13,663 nt of DNA from CAMYLR01 sp039588915 (GCA_039588915.1 JBDGYV010000052.1:1-13663), one strand, 5' to 3'; counted from the first letter of the stretch, positions 1-9,224 are shown. Made by a program: numbers and translations. The notes: generated by a model not told the origin, from the letters alone.

Positions 1-946
1 CTTGGTGATCGAGGAGCTGGCTAAGGTCGACGCGTCGCACTCCATCACCGTTGGTGCCCACACATCACTGGCTGCCTCGCCGATCTACGACTTTGGCAAC
101 GTTGAGCAAAAAGAGAGATACCTCCCTCCGATGGCGCTGGGCGAGTCGCTGGGTGCCTTCGGTTTGACCGAAGCGACCTCAGGTTCCGACGCCGCCAACA
201 TGGCGACCACCGCCACCCGCGACGGCGATGACTGGATCCTAAACGGGACTAAGGTCTTTATCACCAACGCCGGCGTGGCGGGCACGCTCGTCGTCGCTGC
301 CGTGACCGACCCCGAGGCCGATCACCGCGGGGTGTCGATGTTTATCGTCGAGGCGGATGCCGATGGTGTGGCGGCGGGCAAGAAGGAGGACAAGCTCGGT
401 TGGCGGGCCAGCGACACCCGGGAGCTCATCTTCGAGAACGTTTGTGTACCGCACGAAAACTTACTGGGCGAGGAAGGGCGCGGATTTCACCAGTGCCTTC
501 ATACCCTTAACGGCGGCCGAATCGGGATTGCCGCCCACGCGCTCGGGATCGCCGCCGGCGCTTACGAAGCGTCCCGCCAATACGCGCTCGAGAGGCAACA
601 GTTCGGGCGACCGATCGCGGAGTTTCAGGCGATCCAGTTCAAGCTGGCCGACATGGCCACCGGCATCGAGGCCGGACGCCACCTCACGTATCATTCAGCC
701 CGCCTCAAGGACGCCGGCAAGCCATACCGTTTGGCTGCCGCGCAGGCCAAGCTCTTTTGCTCCGAGCTTGCAATGCGAACAACCATCGAGGCGGTCCAGA
801 TCCACGGCGCCAACGGCTACACTCGGGATTATCCGGTCGAGCGCATGATGCGCGATGCCAAGATCACCGAGATCGGCGAAGGAACCAGCGAGATTCAGCG
901 AGTCGTCATCGCCCGTGACATTCTCGGTAAATCTCGCCACGCGTGA
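1..946 (+). CDS. Acyl-CoA dehydrogenase, 5'-truncated by window edge
   Basis: This FAD-dependent acyl-CoA dehydrogenase would oxidise an acyl-CoA to the 2-enoyl-CoA and pass electrons to ETF. About 314 residues are visible and the family is usually 380-390, so roughly the first 70-85 residues lie upstream of the window; the apparent TTG at 2 is not a real start. Visible signatures are the FAD/substrate-loop stretch FGLTEATSGSD, the FGRPIAEFQ helix and the C-terminal motif GEGTSEIQ. The Glu in this motif (visible residue 293, bases 878-880) sits where short- and medium-chain enzymes keep the catalytic base, which argues against an isovaleryl-CoA dehydrogenase, whose base is elsewhere. The residue before it is Gly instead of the usual Tyr. 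The stop overlaps the next gene's GTG start (GTGA). The gene is a clear paralog of the second acyl-CoA dehydrogenase further downstream. Chain-length specificity cannot be read from the sequence. Confidence 0.95.
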   Translation, partial: LVIEELAKVDASHSITVGAHTSLAASPIYDFGNVEQKERYLPPMALGESLGAFGLTEATSGSDAANMATTATRDGDDWILNGTKVFITNAGVAGTLVVAAVTDPEADHRGVSMFIVEADADGVAAGKKEDKLGWRASDTRELIFENVCVPHENLLGEEGRGFHQCLHTLNGGRIGIAAHALGIAAGAYEASRQYALERQQFGRPIAEFQAIQFKLADMATGIEAGRHLTYHSARLKDAGKPYRLAAAQAKLFCSELAMRTTIEAVQIHGANGYTRDYPVERMMRDAKITEIGEGTSEIQRVVIARDILGKSRHA

Positions 947-1824
947 CGCGATTCTCATGGCCTCCGATTCACTGGGGAGACAACACCGTCACCGTGCTCT
1001 CGGATGGCCTCCAGCGTTTGGACGGTGGGGCGATGTTTGGGGTTGTTCCGAGAGTTCTGTGGGAGCGGCGACTCCCGGCCGATGACCGCAATCGGATCCG
1101 GCTCGGGATGAACAGCTTGCTGATCGATGGACCCGACGGTCGAACGGTTGTCGAGACGGGCTCCGGAGGTAAGGACGACGCCAAATTCCAGTCCATCTAC
1201 GGTCTCGAGCGGGACGGAGGATTGCCGGCCCGACTCGAAGCCGCGGGCGCGCCACCGGAGACGATCGATCGAATCTTCCTCACCCACCTGCACTTCGACC
1301 ATGCGGGTGGGGCCACGACGTGGGCGGACGACGGTGAAACGGTTGTGCCGACGTTTCCGAACGCAGCCTACTATATCCATCATGGAGAGTTCGAGGCGGC
1401 AATGAGCCCCAACGAGCGAAACGCGGCGTCCTATCTTGAACGCAACTACGCACCTCTGAAGGAACGTGGTGTGGTCGAATGGGTCGAGGACGGAACCGAG
1501 ATCGGTGGGGTAACGGTGTTCGAAACGCCGGGTCACACCGCGCATCACTGCTCTATCGCGATCGACGACGGGGACGGACGCAAGCTGGTGTTCCTGGGCG
1601 ATCTGGTTCCGACTACGCATCATCTGCACAATCCTTACATCATGGCCTACGACCTCTATCCGGTCACTACGCTCGAGACCAAGCAGCGGGTGTTGCCGCA
1701 AGCCTGCGATCAGGGGTGGTTGTGCGGCTTCGTGCACGACGCTGACCATCCACTGGCGTATCTGCGCCGCGACGAGCGTGGCCGGTTCGAGCGCGACCCC
1801 GAGCGTGATCCATGGACCGACTGA
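943..1824 (+). CDS. Metallo-beta-lactamase-fold hydrolase
   Basis: This 293-residue protein belongs to the metallo-beta-lactamase superfamily and probably binds two metal ions. The metal ligands are all visible: HLHFDH (His115, His117, Asp119, His120), PGHT (His198), the bridging Asp in LGD (Asp220) and a C-terminal His in FVHD (His265). No signal peptide is seen, so it is probably cytoplasmic. The length and the extended N-terminal part before the first His motif resemble the lactonase/methyl-parathion-hydrolase-like branch more than glyoxalase II, but the substrate cannot be assigned. The GTG start at 943 overlaps the stop of the upstream acyl-CoA dehydrogenase by four bases, and the 3' end overlaps the next gene by 13 bases. 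It is therefore probably co-translated with the catabolic cluster. Thioester or lactone hydrolysis in acyl metabolism is an inference from context only. Confidence 0.88.
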   Translation: MTRFSWPPIHWGDNTVTVLSDGLQRLDGGAMFGVVPRVLWERRLPADDRNRIRLGMNSLLIDGPDGRTVVETGSGGKDDAKFQSIYGLERDGGLPARLEAAGAPPETIDRIFLTHLHFDHAGGATTWADDGETVVPTFPNAAYYIHHGEFEAAMSPNERNAASYLERNYAPLKERGVVEWVEDGTEIGGVTVFETPGHTAHHCSIAIDDGDGRKLVFLGDLVPTTHHLHNPYIMAYDLYPVTTLETKQRVLPQACDQGWLCGFVHDADHPLAYLRRDERGRFERDPERDPWTD

Positions 1825-2975
1825 GGATCGGCGTCGTGGGAGCCGGCCCGGCCGGTGCGTATGTCGCTTGGCAGGCGGCTCTCCAGGGCCATCGGGTGAC
1901 GTTCTTCGATCATCGAGCGCCGTGGGAGAAGCCGTGCGGCGGCGGGGTCACTGTGAAGGCCCAAGCCGAGTTTCCGTGGATCGAGGAGATCGCGCCGCTG
2001 GCTCGCCGGGTACACGAGTTTCGATTCCTGTCGCCAACCGATCGGGAGATCGAGTTCACTTGCCCCCGCGATACGCTGATCTTCGAGCGAAAAACGTTCG
2101 ATGAGGCTATCCGCGCTCGCGCCGAGGGGGCGGGTGCGGCGCGCGTACGCCGCAAAGTGCAGGCGATCGAGCCGGTGGGTGATGGGTGGAGCTTGGCGGC
2201 TCAGGGGGAGACCTACCGGTTTGACTTCCTTGTCGGGGCTGACGGCGCGGTGAGCCTCACGCGCGATACGCTGGTTCCCGACTTCCCCGGTTTTCAGAAC
2301 TCGATCGCCAGCGGTTTTTTGATCCCAGCCCAGCTGGATCGCATCGAGACGAAGTTCTTCGGTGGCTCACGTGGCTATTTATGGTTCTTCCCACGTCAGG
2401 ATCACTTGTCGGTCGGGTTGTGCTTGTGGGGTGGAGAGGGTGCTACCGCTCAGGGGCGCGAGACGCGAGCGCGATTGGTGGACTTTCTGCACGATTACTT
2501 TCCCGAGCTCGACCCCGCATCCGGAAAGGGATACGGTGCGTTTATCCCGACGATCATCGATTCAAAATGTTGGGCGGTCGCGCGCGGAGGGGACAACTGG
2601 GCGTTGGTAGGGGATGCCGGTGGTTTTGTTGATGCGGTCACGGGTGAGGGAATCTTCTACGCCCTCCAGTCGGCGCGAGCTTTGAGCCGGGCCATTGACG
2701 CGGGCGCGCCGGAGGAATACGACCGTGTATGGCGGGCCGAGTTCGGCGCCGAGCTCGAGAAAGCGAGTCGGCTCGTGCACCGGTTCTACCGGCCTGGTTT
2801 TGTGGAACGTGTGATTCGAGTAGGTGCGCGGAGCAGCGGTATCCGTATCGTGCTCGCCGATCTAGTTATGGGAACCCAATCATACCTGACGCTCCGGCGC
2901 CGGTTACAGCGCGAGATCCTGTACTCGAGCTGGCGGCGGTTTATGCCGGTGGGGAGATCGCTGAAAGGGGCATAA
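1812..2975 (+). CDS. FAD-dependent oxidoreductase, geranylgeranyl reductase family
   Basis: This 387-residue flavoprotein has a complete N-terminal Rossmann motif, GVVGAGPAG (residues 7-15), the KPCGGGV segment (40-46), VGADG (141-145) and a second FAD motif, LVGDAGGF followed by GEGI (266-281). The stretch YLWFFPRQDHLSVGL (189-203) fits the pattern YxWxFPx(n)GxG known from geranylgeranyl reductases, which hydrogenate isoprenoid double bonds. The wider superfamily also contains FixC/ETF-quinone oxidoreductase-like proteins. The ATG at 1812 places the Rossmann strand right at the N-terminus, as expected. It overlaps the MBL hydrolase by 13 bases and ends one base before the thiolase ATG, so it is firmly in the operon. 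The substrate could be menaquinone side chains, membrane lipids or an electron carrier; the sequence does not decide. Confidence 0.87.
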   Translation: MDRLRIGVVGAGPAGAYVAWQAALQGHRVTFFDHRAPWEKPCGGGVTVKAQAEFPWIEEIAPLARRVHEFRFLSPTDREIEFTCPRDTLIFERKTFDEAIRARAEGAGAARVRRKVQAIEPVGDGWSLAAQGETYRFDFLVGADGAVSLTRDTLVPDFPGFQNSIASGFLIPAQLDRIETKFFGGSRGYLWFFPRQDHLSVGLCLWGGEGATAQGRETRARLVDFLHDYFPELDPASGKGYGAFIPTIIDSKCWAVARGGDNWALVGDAGGFVDAVTGEGIFYALQSARALSRAIDAGAPEEYDRVWRAEFGAELEKASRLVHRFYRPGFVERVIRVGARSSGIRIVLADLVMGTQSYLTLRRRLQREILYSSWRRFMPVGRSLKGA

Positions 2976-2976
2976 G

Positions 2977-4166
2977 ATGAGTCAAAACGGTCGAGCGACG
3001 CCGTTGATCGCGAGCGCGTGTCGAACGCCGATAGGGAAGTTCTTGGGCGCGCTATCACCCAAGACCGCGCCCGAACTTGGTGCGATTGTAGTGCGGGAAG
3101 CGGTAAGACGAGCCGGCGTCGATCCGGAAACGATCGACGAAGTGATCATGGGACAGGTGGTCCAGGCTGGGAGCGGCCAGGCGCCGGCGCGCCAGGCCGC
3201 CCATCACGGTGGCGTGCCGGACACAGTGCCGGCGATGACGATCAACAAGGTGTGTGGCTCGGGCCTGAAAGCGGTGATGTTGGCCGCCCAATCGATTCGT
3301 GCCGGCGACCAAGCCTGCATCGTTGCCGGTGGTCAGGAGTCGATGTCGAACGCGCCGTTCTTGGTTCAGGGTGCGCGGCAAGGCATGAAGTTTGGGAACC
3401 AGAAGCTGATCGATGCAATGATCAGCGACGGGTTGTGGTGCTCGTTCGCGGACGTGCACATGGGCAAGCACGCTGAGCTGACCGCGGAGCAGTCGTCCAT
3501 CACGCGCGAACAGCAGGACAAGTTTGCGCTCGAGAGTCATCAGAAGGCGATTGCGGCGATCGAGGATGGCAAGTTCGACGCGGAGATCGTGGGCGTTGAT
3601 ATCGAGACTCGAAAGGGCACAGTGACCGTTGACACCGACGAATGTCCGCGCAGGGACACAAGCCTCGAGGTGTTGGGGCGGTTGCGACCAGCGTTTGATC
3701 GCGAGGGAACGGTGACTGCTGGGAACGCACCGGGATTGAACGACGGCGCCAGCGCGTTGGTCGTCGCGAGCGAGGCCAAGGTTGCAGCGGACGGTCTTGA
3801 GCCGCTGGCGAGGATCGTGGACTACGCTGCCGCCGGGACCAAGCCCGAACTGCTCTTCTATGCGCCGATCGTTGCAGTGCAAAAGCTGATGCGGAAAACG
3901 GGTCGCTCAATCGGCGACTACGAGTTGATCGAAGCCAACGAGGCATTCGCCGTTCAGGCACTGGCCGACGGTCACGAGCTCGGCTGGGACTGGGAGCGGG
4001 TCAACGTCCACGGCGGTGCCGTGGCGCTCGGCCATCCCATTGGCGCCAGCGGCGCCCGAGTTCTGACCACCCTCATCTATGCGTTGAAGACCCGCGGTCT
4101 AACCCTCGGGTTGGCAACGCTTTGCCTCGGCGGTGGAAACGCCGTCGCGATGGAGGTCGAGCGGTT

Positions 4167-4170
<4 letters not shown>
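2977..4170 (+). CDS. Acetyl-CoA acetyltransferase (thiolase)
   Basis: This thiolase of 397 residues has the normal length of the family. It would cleave 3-oxoacyl-CoA with CoA or condense two acetyl-CoA molecules. The acyl-accepting Cys93 lies in NKVCGSGLKA. The catalytic His353 lies in GHPIGASG and the acid/base Cys383 in CLGGGNA; NEAFA (321-325) completes the active site. The segment between about residues 120 and 240 is the usual loop domain. A good Shine-Dalgarno sequence, AAAGGGG at 2964-2970, precedes the ATG by six bases. The stop overlaps the GTG of the 3-hydroxyacyl-CoA dehydrogenase, so the two steps are translationally linked. Whether it works mainly in degradation or in acetoacetyl-CoA synthesis cannot be told; the neighbouring acyl-CoA dehydrogenases favour degradation. 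Confidence 0.95.
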
Positions 4171-5027
<857 letters not shown>

Positions 5028-5120
5028 GATTGGCGATGGCTGAGCGGTACCGTGAGACGGAGGTGGTGCATCGTCGTCGAGGCCGTGTGCGTGTGAGCAA
5101 GCCGAGACCCCGCAGAGGTC

Positions 5121-5144
5121 TTGCGTCGAGGAGGCTCGACGTAG
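5121..5144 (+). other. Inverted repeat/hairpin between catabolic genes
   Basis: CGTCGAG (5124-5130) and CTCGACG (5135-5141) form a perfect 7-bp stem with a 4-base GAGG loop, and about three further pairs (one A-U and two G-U) can extend it. No run of T follows, so it is not a standard intrinsic terminator. It could be an mRNA-processing or attenuation element within the operon, or chance. The GAGG loop could resemble a Shine-Dalgarno sequence, but it is too far from the next start. Confidence 0.35.
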
Positions 5145-5186
5145 CGGAGCGCCGGCCGATCAGGCGATGCACCGCGTCCGTTTGGC

Positions 5187-5193
5187 GGGGGGA
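5187..5193 (+). promoter_or_regulatory. Probable ribosome binding site deciding a GTG start
   Basis: A GGGGGGA run lies nine bases before the GTG at 5203 and supports that start for the second acyl-CoA dehydrogenase. The alternative ATG at 5167 has no comparably placed purine-rich sequence. Confidence 0.45.
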
Positions 5194-5202
5194 CCTACGA
5201 AA

Positions 5203-6351
5203 GTGGTAACCCAATTCCGCCAACTCACCGACATTCAGCAGGAAGTCGTCCGCACCGCAAGGGACTTCGCGGAGCAGGAGTTAGCTCCTCACGTCGCCGA
5301 ATGGGATCGGATTGCTCACTTTCCACGCGGCGCCGTCGACGGGCTCGGCGAGCTCGGGTTTCTGGGGATGCTCATGCCCGAGGAGTGGGGGGGCAGCGGA
5401 CTCGACACCGTGACGTACCTCCTCGCGCTCGAAGAGATCGCCAAGGTCGACCCATCGCTGGCGGTTTCGATGAGCGTTCACAACTCGCTTCCGAGCCGGA
5501 TGTTGCTGACGTACGGCACGGATGAGCTCAGAGAGCGGTATCTGCGACCGATGACCGCCGGCAAGATGTTGGCCGCCTTCGCACTATCAGAAGCCAATGC
5601 CGGCTCGGATCCCGCCGCGATGACGTGCCGCGCCCGAATGGACGGTGAGCACTACCTGCTCAACGGAGCCAAGGCATGGGTCACCAACGGTGGTACCGCT
5701 GATGTCATCGTTGCGATGGCGCGCACCAGCGACGACGGCGCACGCGGTATATCCGCGTTCGTCATCGAACCAACTTGGGATGGTTTTAGCGTCGGGAAGG
5801 AAGAGAAGAAGATGGGTCTCAAGTCATCGAACACGACCGAGATCGTGTTCGACGATCTAGAAGTGCCAGTTGGTAATCGGTTGGGTGAGGAGGGGTCCGG
5901 TCTGAAGTACGCACTCGCCAGTCTTGAACACGGTCGTCTCGGGATCGCCGCCCAAGCGCTGGGGATCGCCGAAGCGTGTCTGACGCTTTCGATCGACTAC
6001 GCTCGCGAAAGGACCGCTTTTGGACGACCGATCGCGGAGTTTCAAGGCCTTCGGTTCCAGCTCGCGGCGCTGGCAGCCGAGGTGGCTGCGGCGCGGGCAC
6101 TGACCTACGCCGCGGCCGACAAACAGGATCACGGCGGCCCGGCCCGTAAGGAGGTCTCGATGGCCAAGCTGCTTTCCAGCCGAGTTGCGATGAAGGCCGC
6201 CACCAACGCCGTGCAGGTCTATGGCGGATATGGCTACACACGCGACTATCCGGTAGAGCGATATTTCCGTGATGCCAAGGTCACTGAGATCTATGAGGGT
6301 ACGTCGGAGATTCAACAGTTGGTGATAGCTAGTGAACTGTTCGGCGATTAA
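5203..6351 (+). CDS. Acyl-CoA dehydrogenase (second paralog)
   Basis: This complete acyl-CoA dehydrogenase of 382 residues catalyses FAD-dependent alpha,beta-desaturation of an acyl-CoA, with electrons passing to ETF. The N-terminal helical domain begins FRQLTDIQQE. The middle beta domain carries FALSEANAGSD and WVTNGG, and the C-terminal helical domain carries FGRPIAEFQ and YGGYGYTRDYP. The catalytic Glu is residue 365 in IYEGTSEIQ, the short/medium/branched-short-chain position. I prefer the GTG at 5203 because it gives the usual N-terminal length and follows a GGGGGGA site; an in-frame ATG at 5167 would add 12 residues. It is separated from the upstream dehydrogenase by about 175 bases. 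By eye it is about half identical to the truncated paralog at the start of the window. The nearby leucine dehydrogenase makes a branched short-chain substrate attractive, but this is inference. Confidence 0.94.
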   Translation: MVTQFRQLTDIQQEVVRTARDFAEQELAPHVAEWDRIAHFPRGAVDGLGELGFLGMLMPEEWGGSGLDTVTYLLALEEIAKVDPSLAVSMSVHNSLPSRMLLTYGTDELRERYLRPMTAGKMLAAFALSEANAGSDPAAMTCRARMDGEHYLLNGAKAWVTNGGTADVIVAMARTSDDGARGISAFVIEPTWDGFSVGKEEKKMGLKSSNTTEIVFDDLEVPVGNRLGEEGSGLKYALASLEHGRLGIAAQALGIAEACLTLSIDYARERTAFGRPIAEFQGLRFQLAALAAEVAAARALTYAAADKQDHGGPARKEVSMAKLLSSRVAMKAATNAVQVYGGYGYTRDYPVERYFRDAKVTEIYEGTSEIQQLVIASELFGD

Positions 6352-6399
6352 CGTTTTGTCGTTCGCAGGCTCGATGTTGAGAACGCGAGAGGAGTTCTA

Positions 6400-7488
6400 G
6401 TGGACATCTTTGATCTGATGGACGACGAGGGCCACGAGCAGGTCGTGTTTTGCCACGACCCGCGGTCCAAGCTGAAGTCGATCATCGCCATTCATGACAC
6501 GACGCTTGGGCCAGCGCTCGGGGGCACTCGGATGTGGCCCTACCGAAACACCCAAGAAGCCTTGATCGACGTGCTCAGGTTGTCGGAGGGAATGACATAC
6601 AAGGCAGCGGTAGCGGGTCTCGCATTAGGAGGTGGCAAGGCGGTCATCATCGGCGACCCGAAGATCGACAAGACCGAGGAGTTACTGCGCGCACACGGAC
6701 GCTTCGTCGAGACGCTCTGCGGCCGCTACATAACGGCCGAGGATGTCGGCATCACAGTTGACGACATGGAGTTCGTGTACCAGGAGACGAAATACGTCAC
6801 TGGGATCGAATCCAGCCCGCGCGGTTCGGGCGACCCGTCACCGGTGACGGCGTTTGGCGTCTATCACGGAATCAAAGCCAGCTGTCTTAAGAAGCTGGGG
6901 TCAGACGACCTGAAGGGTGTACGCGTTGCCGTACAAGGCGCAGGTCACGTTGGCTACTATCTGTGTGAAGACTTGGCCGCAGAGGGTGCGATCATCACCA
7001 TCACCGACATCGAACCGGCAAGAGTTAAACGTGTCGTCGACGCTTTTGGCGCTACAGCGGTGGAGCCGGAAGCGATTTACGATGTCGAGTGCGAGGTCTT
7101 TGCGCCTTGCGCGCTGGGCGCGATCATCAACGATCGGACCGTTCGGAGATTGCGCTGCCAGGTTGTGGCCGGCGGGGCCAACAACCAACTTGCCGAGGAC
7201 CGACACGGTGACGCGTTGGACGCACGTGGGATACTGTACGCGCCGGACTATGTTATCAACGCAGGTGGCTTGATCAACGTGTACAGCGAGATCGTGGGCT
7301 ACGATCATGACACCTCGATGCAGAAGGCGCGCGGGATCTACAGCACGCTGCTTTCGATCTTCGACATCGCTGAAGAAGAAAAGATCCCGAGCTACAAAGC
7401 CGCGGATTGGCTAGCGGCGCAGCGACTGCGCGAGACTCGTGAAGAAACTGAGAAGCGCGATGAAATGTCCGCCGCGACAACCGTCTAG
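6400..7488 (+). CDS. Leucine dehydrogenase (Glu/Leu/Phe/Val dehydrogenase family)
   Basis: This 362-residue enzyme deaminates leucine, and usually valine and isoleucine, to the 2-oxo acid with NAD. Its length and sequence follow Bacillus-type leucine dehydrogenase closely. The substrate domain has DTTLGPALGGTRMW (residues 33-46), the substrate-binding Lys68 in MTYK and the catalytic Lys80 in GLALGGGKAVIIGDP. The nucleotide domain has VQGAGHVG (178-185), with Asp203 at the end of the second strand, which favours NAD over NADP. NAGGLINV near the C-terminus is also conserved. The GTG start at 6400 follows a strong GAGAGGAG site (6387-6394) by five bases. The 48-base gap upstream could hold a promoter, but no convincing one is seen. 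The product would enter the branched-chain 2-oxo acid dehydrogenase route, whose genes are not in the window. Confidence 0.93.
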   Translation: MDIFDLMDDEGHEQVVFCHDPRSKLKSIIAIHDTTLGPALGGTRMWPYRNTQEALIDVLRLSEGMTYKAAVAGLALGGGKAVIIGDPKIDKTEELLRAHGRFVETLCGRYITAEDVGITVDDMEFVYQETKYVTGIESSPRGSGDPSPVTAFGVYHGIKASCLKKLGSDDLKGVRVAVQGAGHVGYYLCEDLAAEGAIITITDIEPARVKRVVDAFGATAVEPEAIYDVECEVFAPCALGAIINDRTVRRLRCQVVAGGANNQLAEDRHGDALDARGILYAPDYVINAGGLINVYSEIVGYDHDTSMQKARGIYSTLLSIFDIAEEEKIPSYKAADWLAAQRLRETREETEKRDEMSAATTV

Positions 7489-7497
7489 GATCTGCCG

Positions 7498-7947
7498 ATG
7501 AGCAAAGATCGCAGAGTGCTCTTGGCGGCCGATCACGCCGGCTACTCCCTGAAGGAGGATCTGGAGGCGCACCTGGCAGATCTCGGATACGAGCCCGTCG
7601 ATCTGGGTACCGACTCGACCGACTCCGTAGACTATCCCGATTTCGGTGCTCGGGTCGCGAGCGGCATTCGGGAAGGCAAGGCAGATCGCGGCGTGCTTGT
7701 CTGCGGCGCCGGGATCGGGATGGCGATGGTCGCCAATCGTCAGCCCGGTGTCCGAGCCGCGAACTGTTTGAGCGAGCAAATGGCGTCGCTGGCCCGTGAG
7801 CACAACGATGCCAACGTCCTTTGTCTTGGCAGTCGCCTGTTGTCTGCGGCCGATGCGAAGAAGATCCTATGGAAGTTCCTGGAGACCCCGTTCGGTGGCG
7901 GACGGCATGGGCGTCGGGTCGAGAAGATCGAGCAGCTCGTCCCGTGA
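7498..7947 (+). CDS. rpiB: Ribose-5-phosphate isomerase B
   Basis: This 149-residue RpiB/LacAB-family protein interconverts ribose 5-phosphate and ribulose 5-phosphate in the pentose phosphate pathway. AADHAGY (10-16) holds the phosphate/ring-opening Asp12-His13 pair. VCGAGIGMAMVANR contains Cys69, matching the catalytic Cys of E. coli RpiB, and REHNDANVL contains His102 and Asn103. The C-terminal Arg and His residues (136-140) are in the usual phosphate-binding place. Where E. coli has Thr68 this protein has Ala71, a modest variation. An AGGA overlapping the upstream stop lies seven bases before the ATG. Its last bases form a GTGA overlap with glyA. The rpiB-glyA pairing occurs in other bacteria. 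Confidence 0.95.
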   Translation: MSKDRRVLLAADHAGYSLKEDLEAHLADLGYEPVDLGTDSTDSVDYPDFGARVASGIREGKADRGVLVCGAGIGMAMVANRQPGVRAANCLSEQMASLAREHNDANVLCLGSRLLSAADAKKILWKFLETPFGGGRHGRRVEKIEQLVP

Positions 7948-9224
7948 ACAGCCTTCGGCAAACCGATCCCAAGATTGCGGCGGTTCTGATGGCCGAGGCC
8001 GAGCGCCAAGCGAACGGCCTCGAGCTAATCGCCAGCGAGAACTTTGTGAGCCTCGCGGTATTAGAGGCGATGGGCTCAGTCCTGACGAACAAGTATGCCG
8101 AAGGGTACCCCGCTCGGCGCTACTACGGCGGTTGCGAGCACGTCGACGAAGCCGAGGAGTTGGCGATCGATCGCGCGCTCGAACTGTTTGGCGGCGATCA
8201 CGCTAACGTGCAATCGCACTCCGGCTCGCAGGCCAACATGGCAGCCTATATGGCGGCGATGGAGCCGGGAGACACGTTGCTCGGGATGGACTTGTCAGCC
8301 GGCGGTCACCTGACGCACGGGAGCCCGGTCAACTTCAGCGGCCGACTGTATGAAGTCGCCAGCTACGGTGTCGACACGGACACCGGGCTCATCAACTACG
8401 AAGAGATCCGCAAGACGGCTTTGGAAGCTCGGCCGCAGGTCATCGTGGCTGGCGGCAGCGCCTACAGCCGCACGATCGATTTTGGTGCGTTTCGAACCAT
8501 CGCCGATGAGGTCAACGCCCGACTGATCGTTGACATGGCGCACTTTGCTGGACTCGTGGCCGGCAGCGTCTTTCCTTCACCGATCCCACACGCCGACATC
8601 GTTACCACGACGACCCACAAGACCCTGCGCGGTCCGCGAGGCGGGTTGATCATCTGTCGCGAAGAGCACGCCAAACCGATCGACAAGTGGATCTTCCCGG
8701 GTCTGCAAGGCGGACCGCTGATGCACGTCATCGCTGCGAAGGCGGTCGCGCTCAAAGAAGCGTTGGAACCAGCATTCCGTCTCTATGCGCAACAGGTGGT
8801 GGCGAATGCTCGCGCTCTCGCGGCGGCACTCGTTGATCGCGGCTATCAGGTTGTATCTGGAGGCACCGACAGCCACCTGTTCCTCGTCGATCTTTCCGCC
8901 ACCGGAGAGTTGACCGGTAAGGATGCCGAAGCAGCGCTGGGGGAAGCCGGGATTACCGTGAACAAGAACACCGTCCCTGGTGAGACACGGAGCCCGTTCG
9001 TGACCAGCGGGATCAGGGTCGGGACACCGGCATTGACGACTCGTGGCATGACCGACACCGAGATGCGAACGATCGGTGGGTGGATGGCGGATGTCTTGGA
9101 CGGACCCGGGGATCGCTCCACGATCGATCGTGTGCGTTCGAGTGTGTGCGAGCTCTGCGCAGCGTTTCCTCTCTACGAGCAGTGGCGCGAGCAGTACCAA
9201 GAGCTGGCGCGGTCCGGGGCTTAA
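7944..9224 (+). CDS. glyA: Serine hydroxymethyltransferase
   Basis: This 426-residue PLP enzyme converts serine and tetrahydrofolate to glycine and 5,10-methylene-tetrahydrofolate, the main one-carbon source. LIASENF (28-34), NKYAEGYP (49-56) and YYGGCE (60-65) are the substrate and dimer signatures. HLTHG (122-126), DMAH (197-200, with the PLP-pyridine Asp and the His) and TTTTHKTLRGPRGG with PLP Lys226 complete the site. Its length matches the bacterial family. An in-frame ATG exists at 7821, inside rpiB, but it would add 41 unrelated residues. The GTG at 7944 starts directly at the usual N-terminus (MNSLRQTDPK) and overlaps the rpiB stop, so I chose it. Confidence 0.97.
   Translation: MNSLRQTDPKIAAVLMAEAERQANGLELIASENFVSLAVLEAMGSVLTNKYAEGYPARRYYGGCEHVDEAEELAIDRALELFGGDHANVQSHSGSQANMAAYMAAMEPGDTLLGMDLSAGGHLTHGSPVNFSGRLYEVASYGVDTDTGLINYEEIRKTALEARPQVIVAGGSAYSRTIDFGAFRTIADEVNARLIVDMAHFAGLVAGSVFPSPIPHADIVTTTTHKTLRGPRGGLIICREEHAKPIDKWIFPGLQGGPLMHVIAAKAVALKEALEPAFRLYAQQVVANARALAAALVDRGYQVVSGGTDSHLFLVDLSATGELTGKDAEAALGEAGITVNKNTVPGETRSPFVTSGIRVGTPALTTRGMTDTEMRTIGGWMADVLDGPGDRSTIDRVRSSVCELCAAFPLYEQWREQYQELARSGA

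Noticed and set aside
955..1749. 264-codon reading frame on the - strand opposite the MBL hydrolase
   Set aside because: The + strand has a complete set of metal-ligand motifs and overlapping neighbours. The antisense frame shows no domain and is a by-product of GC-rich codon use.
3055..3882. 275-codon reading frame on the - strand opposite the thiolase
   Set aside because: The + strand thiolase has all catalytic residues. The antisense product is His/Arg-rich and shows no recognisable fold.
4122..4166. Upstream ATG extension of the 3-hydroxyacyl-CoA dehydrogenase
   Set aside because: It would add an Arg-rich 15-residue tail lying within the thiolase gene. The GTG at 4167 places the Rossmann strand normally.
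6352..6399. Possible promoter before leucine dehydrogenase (TTGTCG at 6356)
   Set aside because: No acceptable -10 hexamer lies at a suitable distance.
7821..7943. Upstream ATG extension of glyA into rpiB
   Set aside because: The 41 extra residues are out-of-frame rpiB sequence and are not part of the serine hydroxymethyltransferase family.
7274..8092. 272-codon reading frame on the - strand across leucine dehydrogenase, rpiB and glyA
   Set aside because: It crosses three well-supported genes, is Arg/Ser-rich and has no family features.
8163..8174. 12-base perfect palindrome GCGATCGATCGC
   Set aside because: It encodes Ala-Ile-Asp-Arg in glyA, and similar ATC-GAT-CGN codon runs recur in this window, so codon use explains it.
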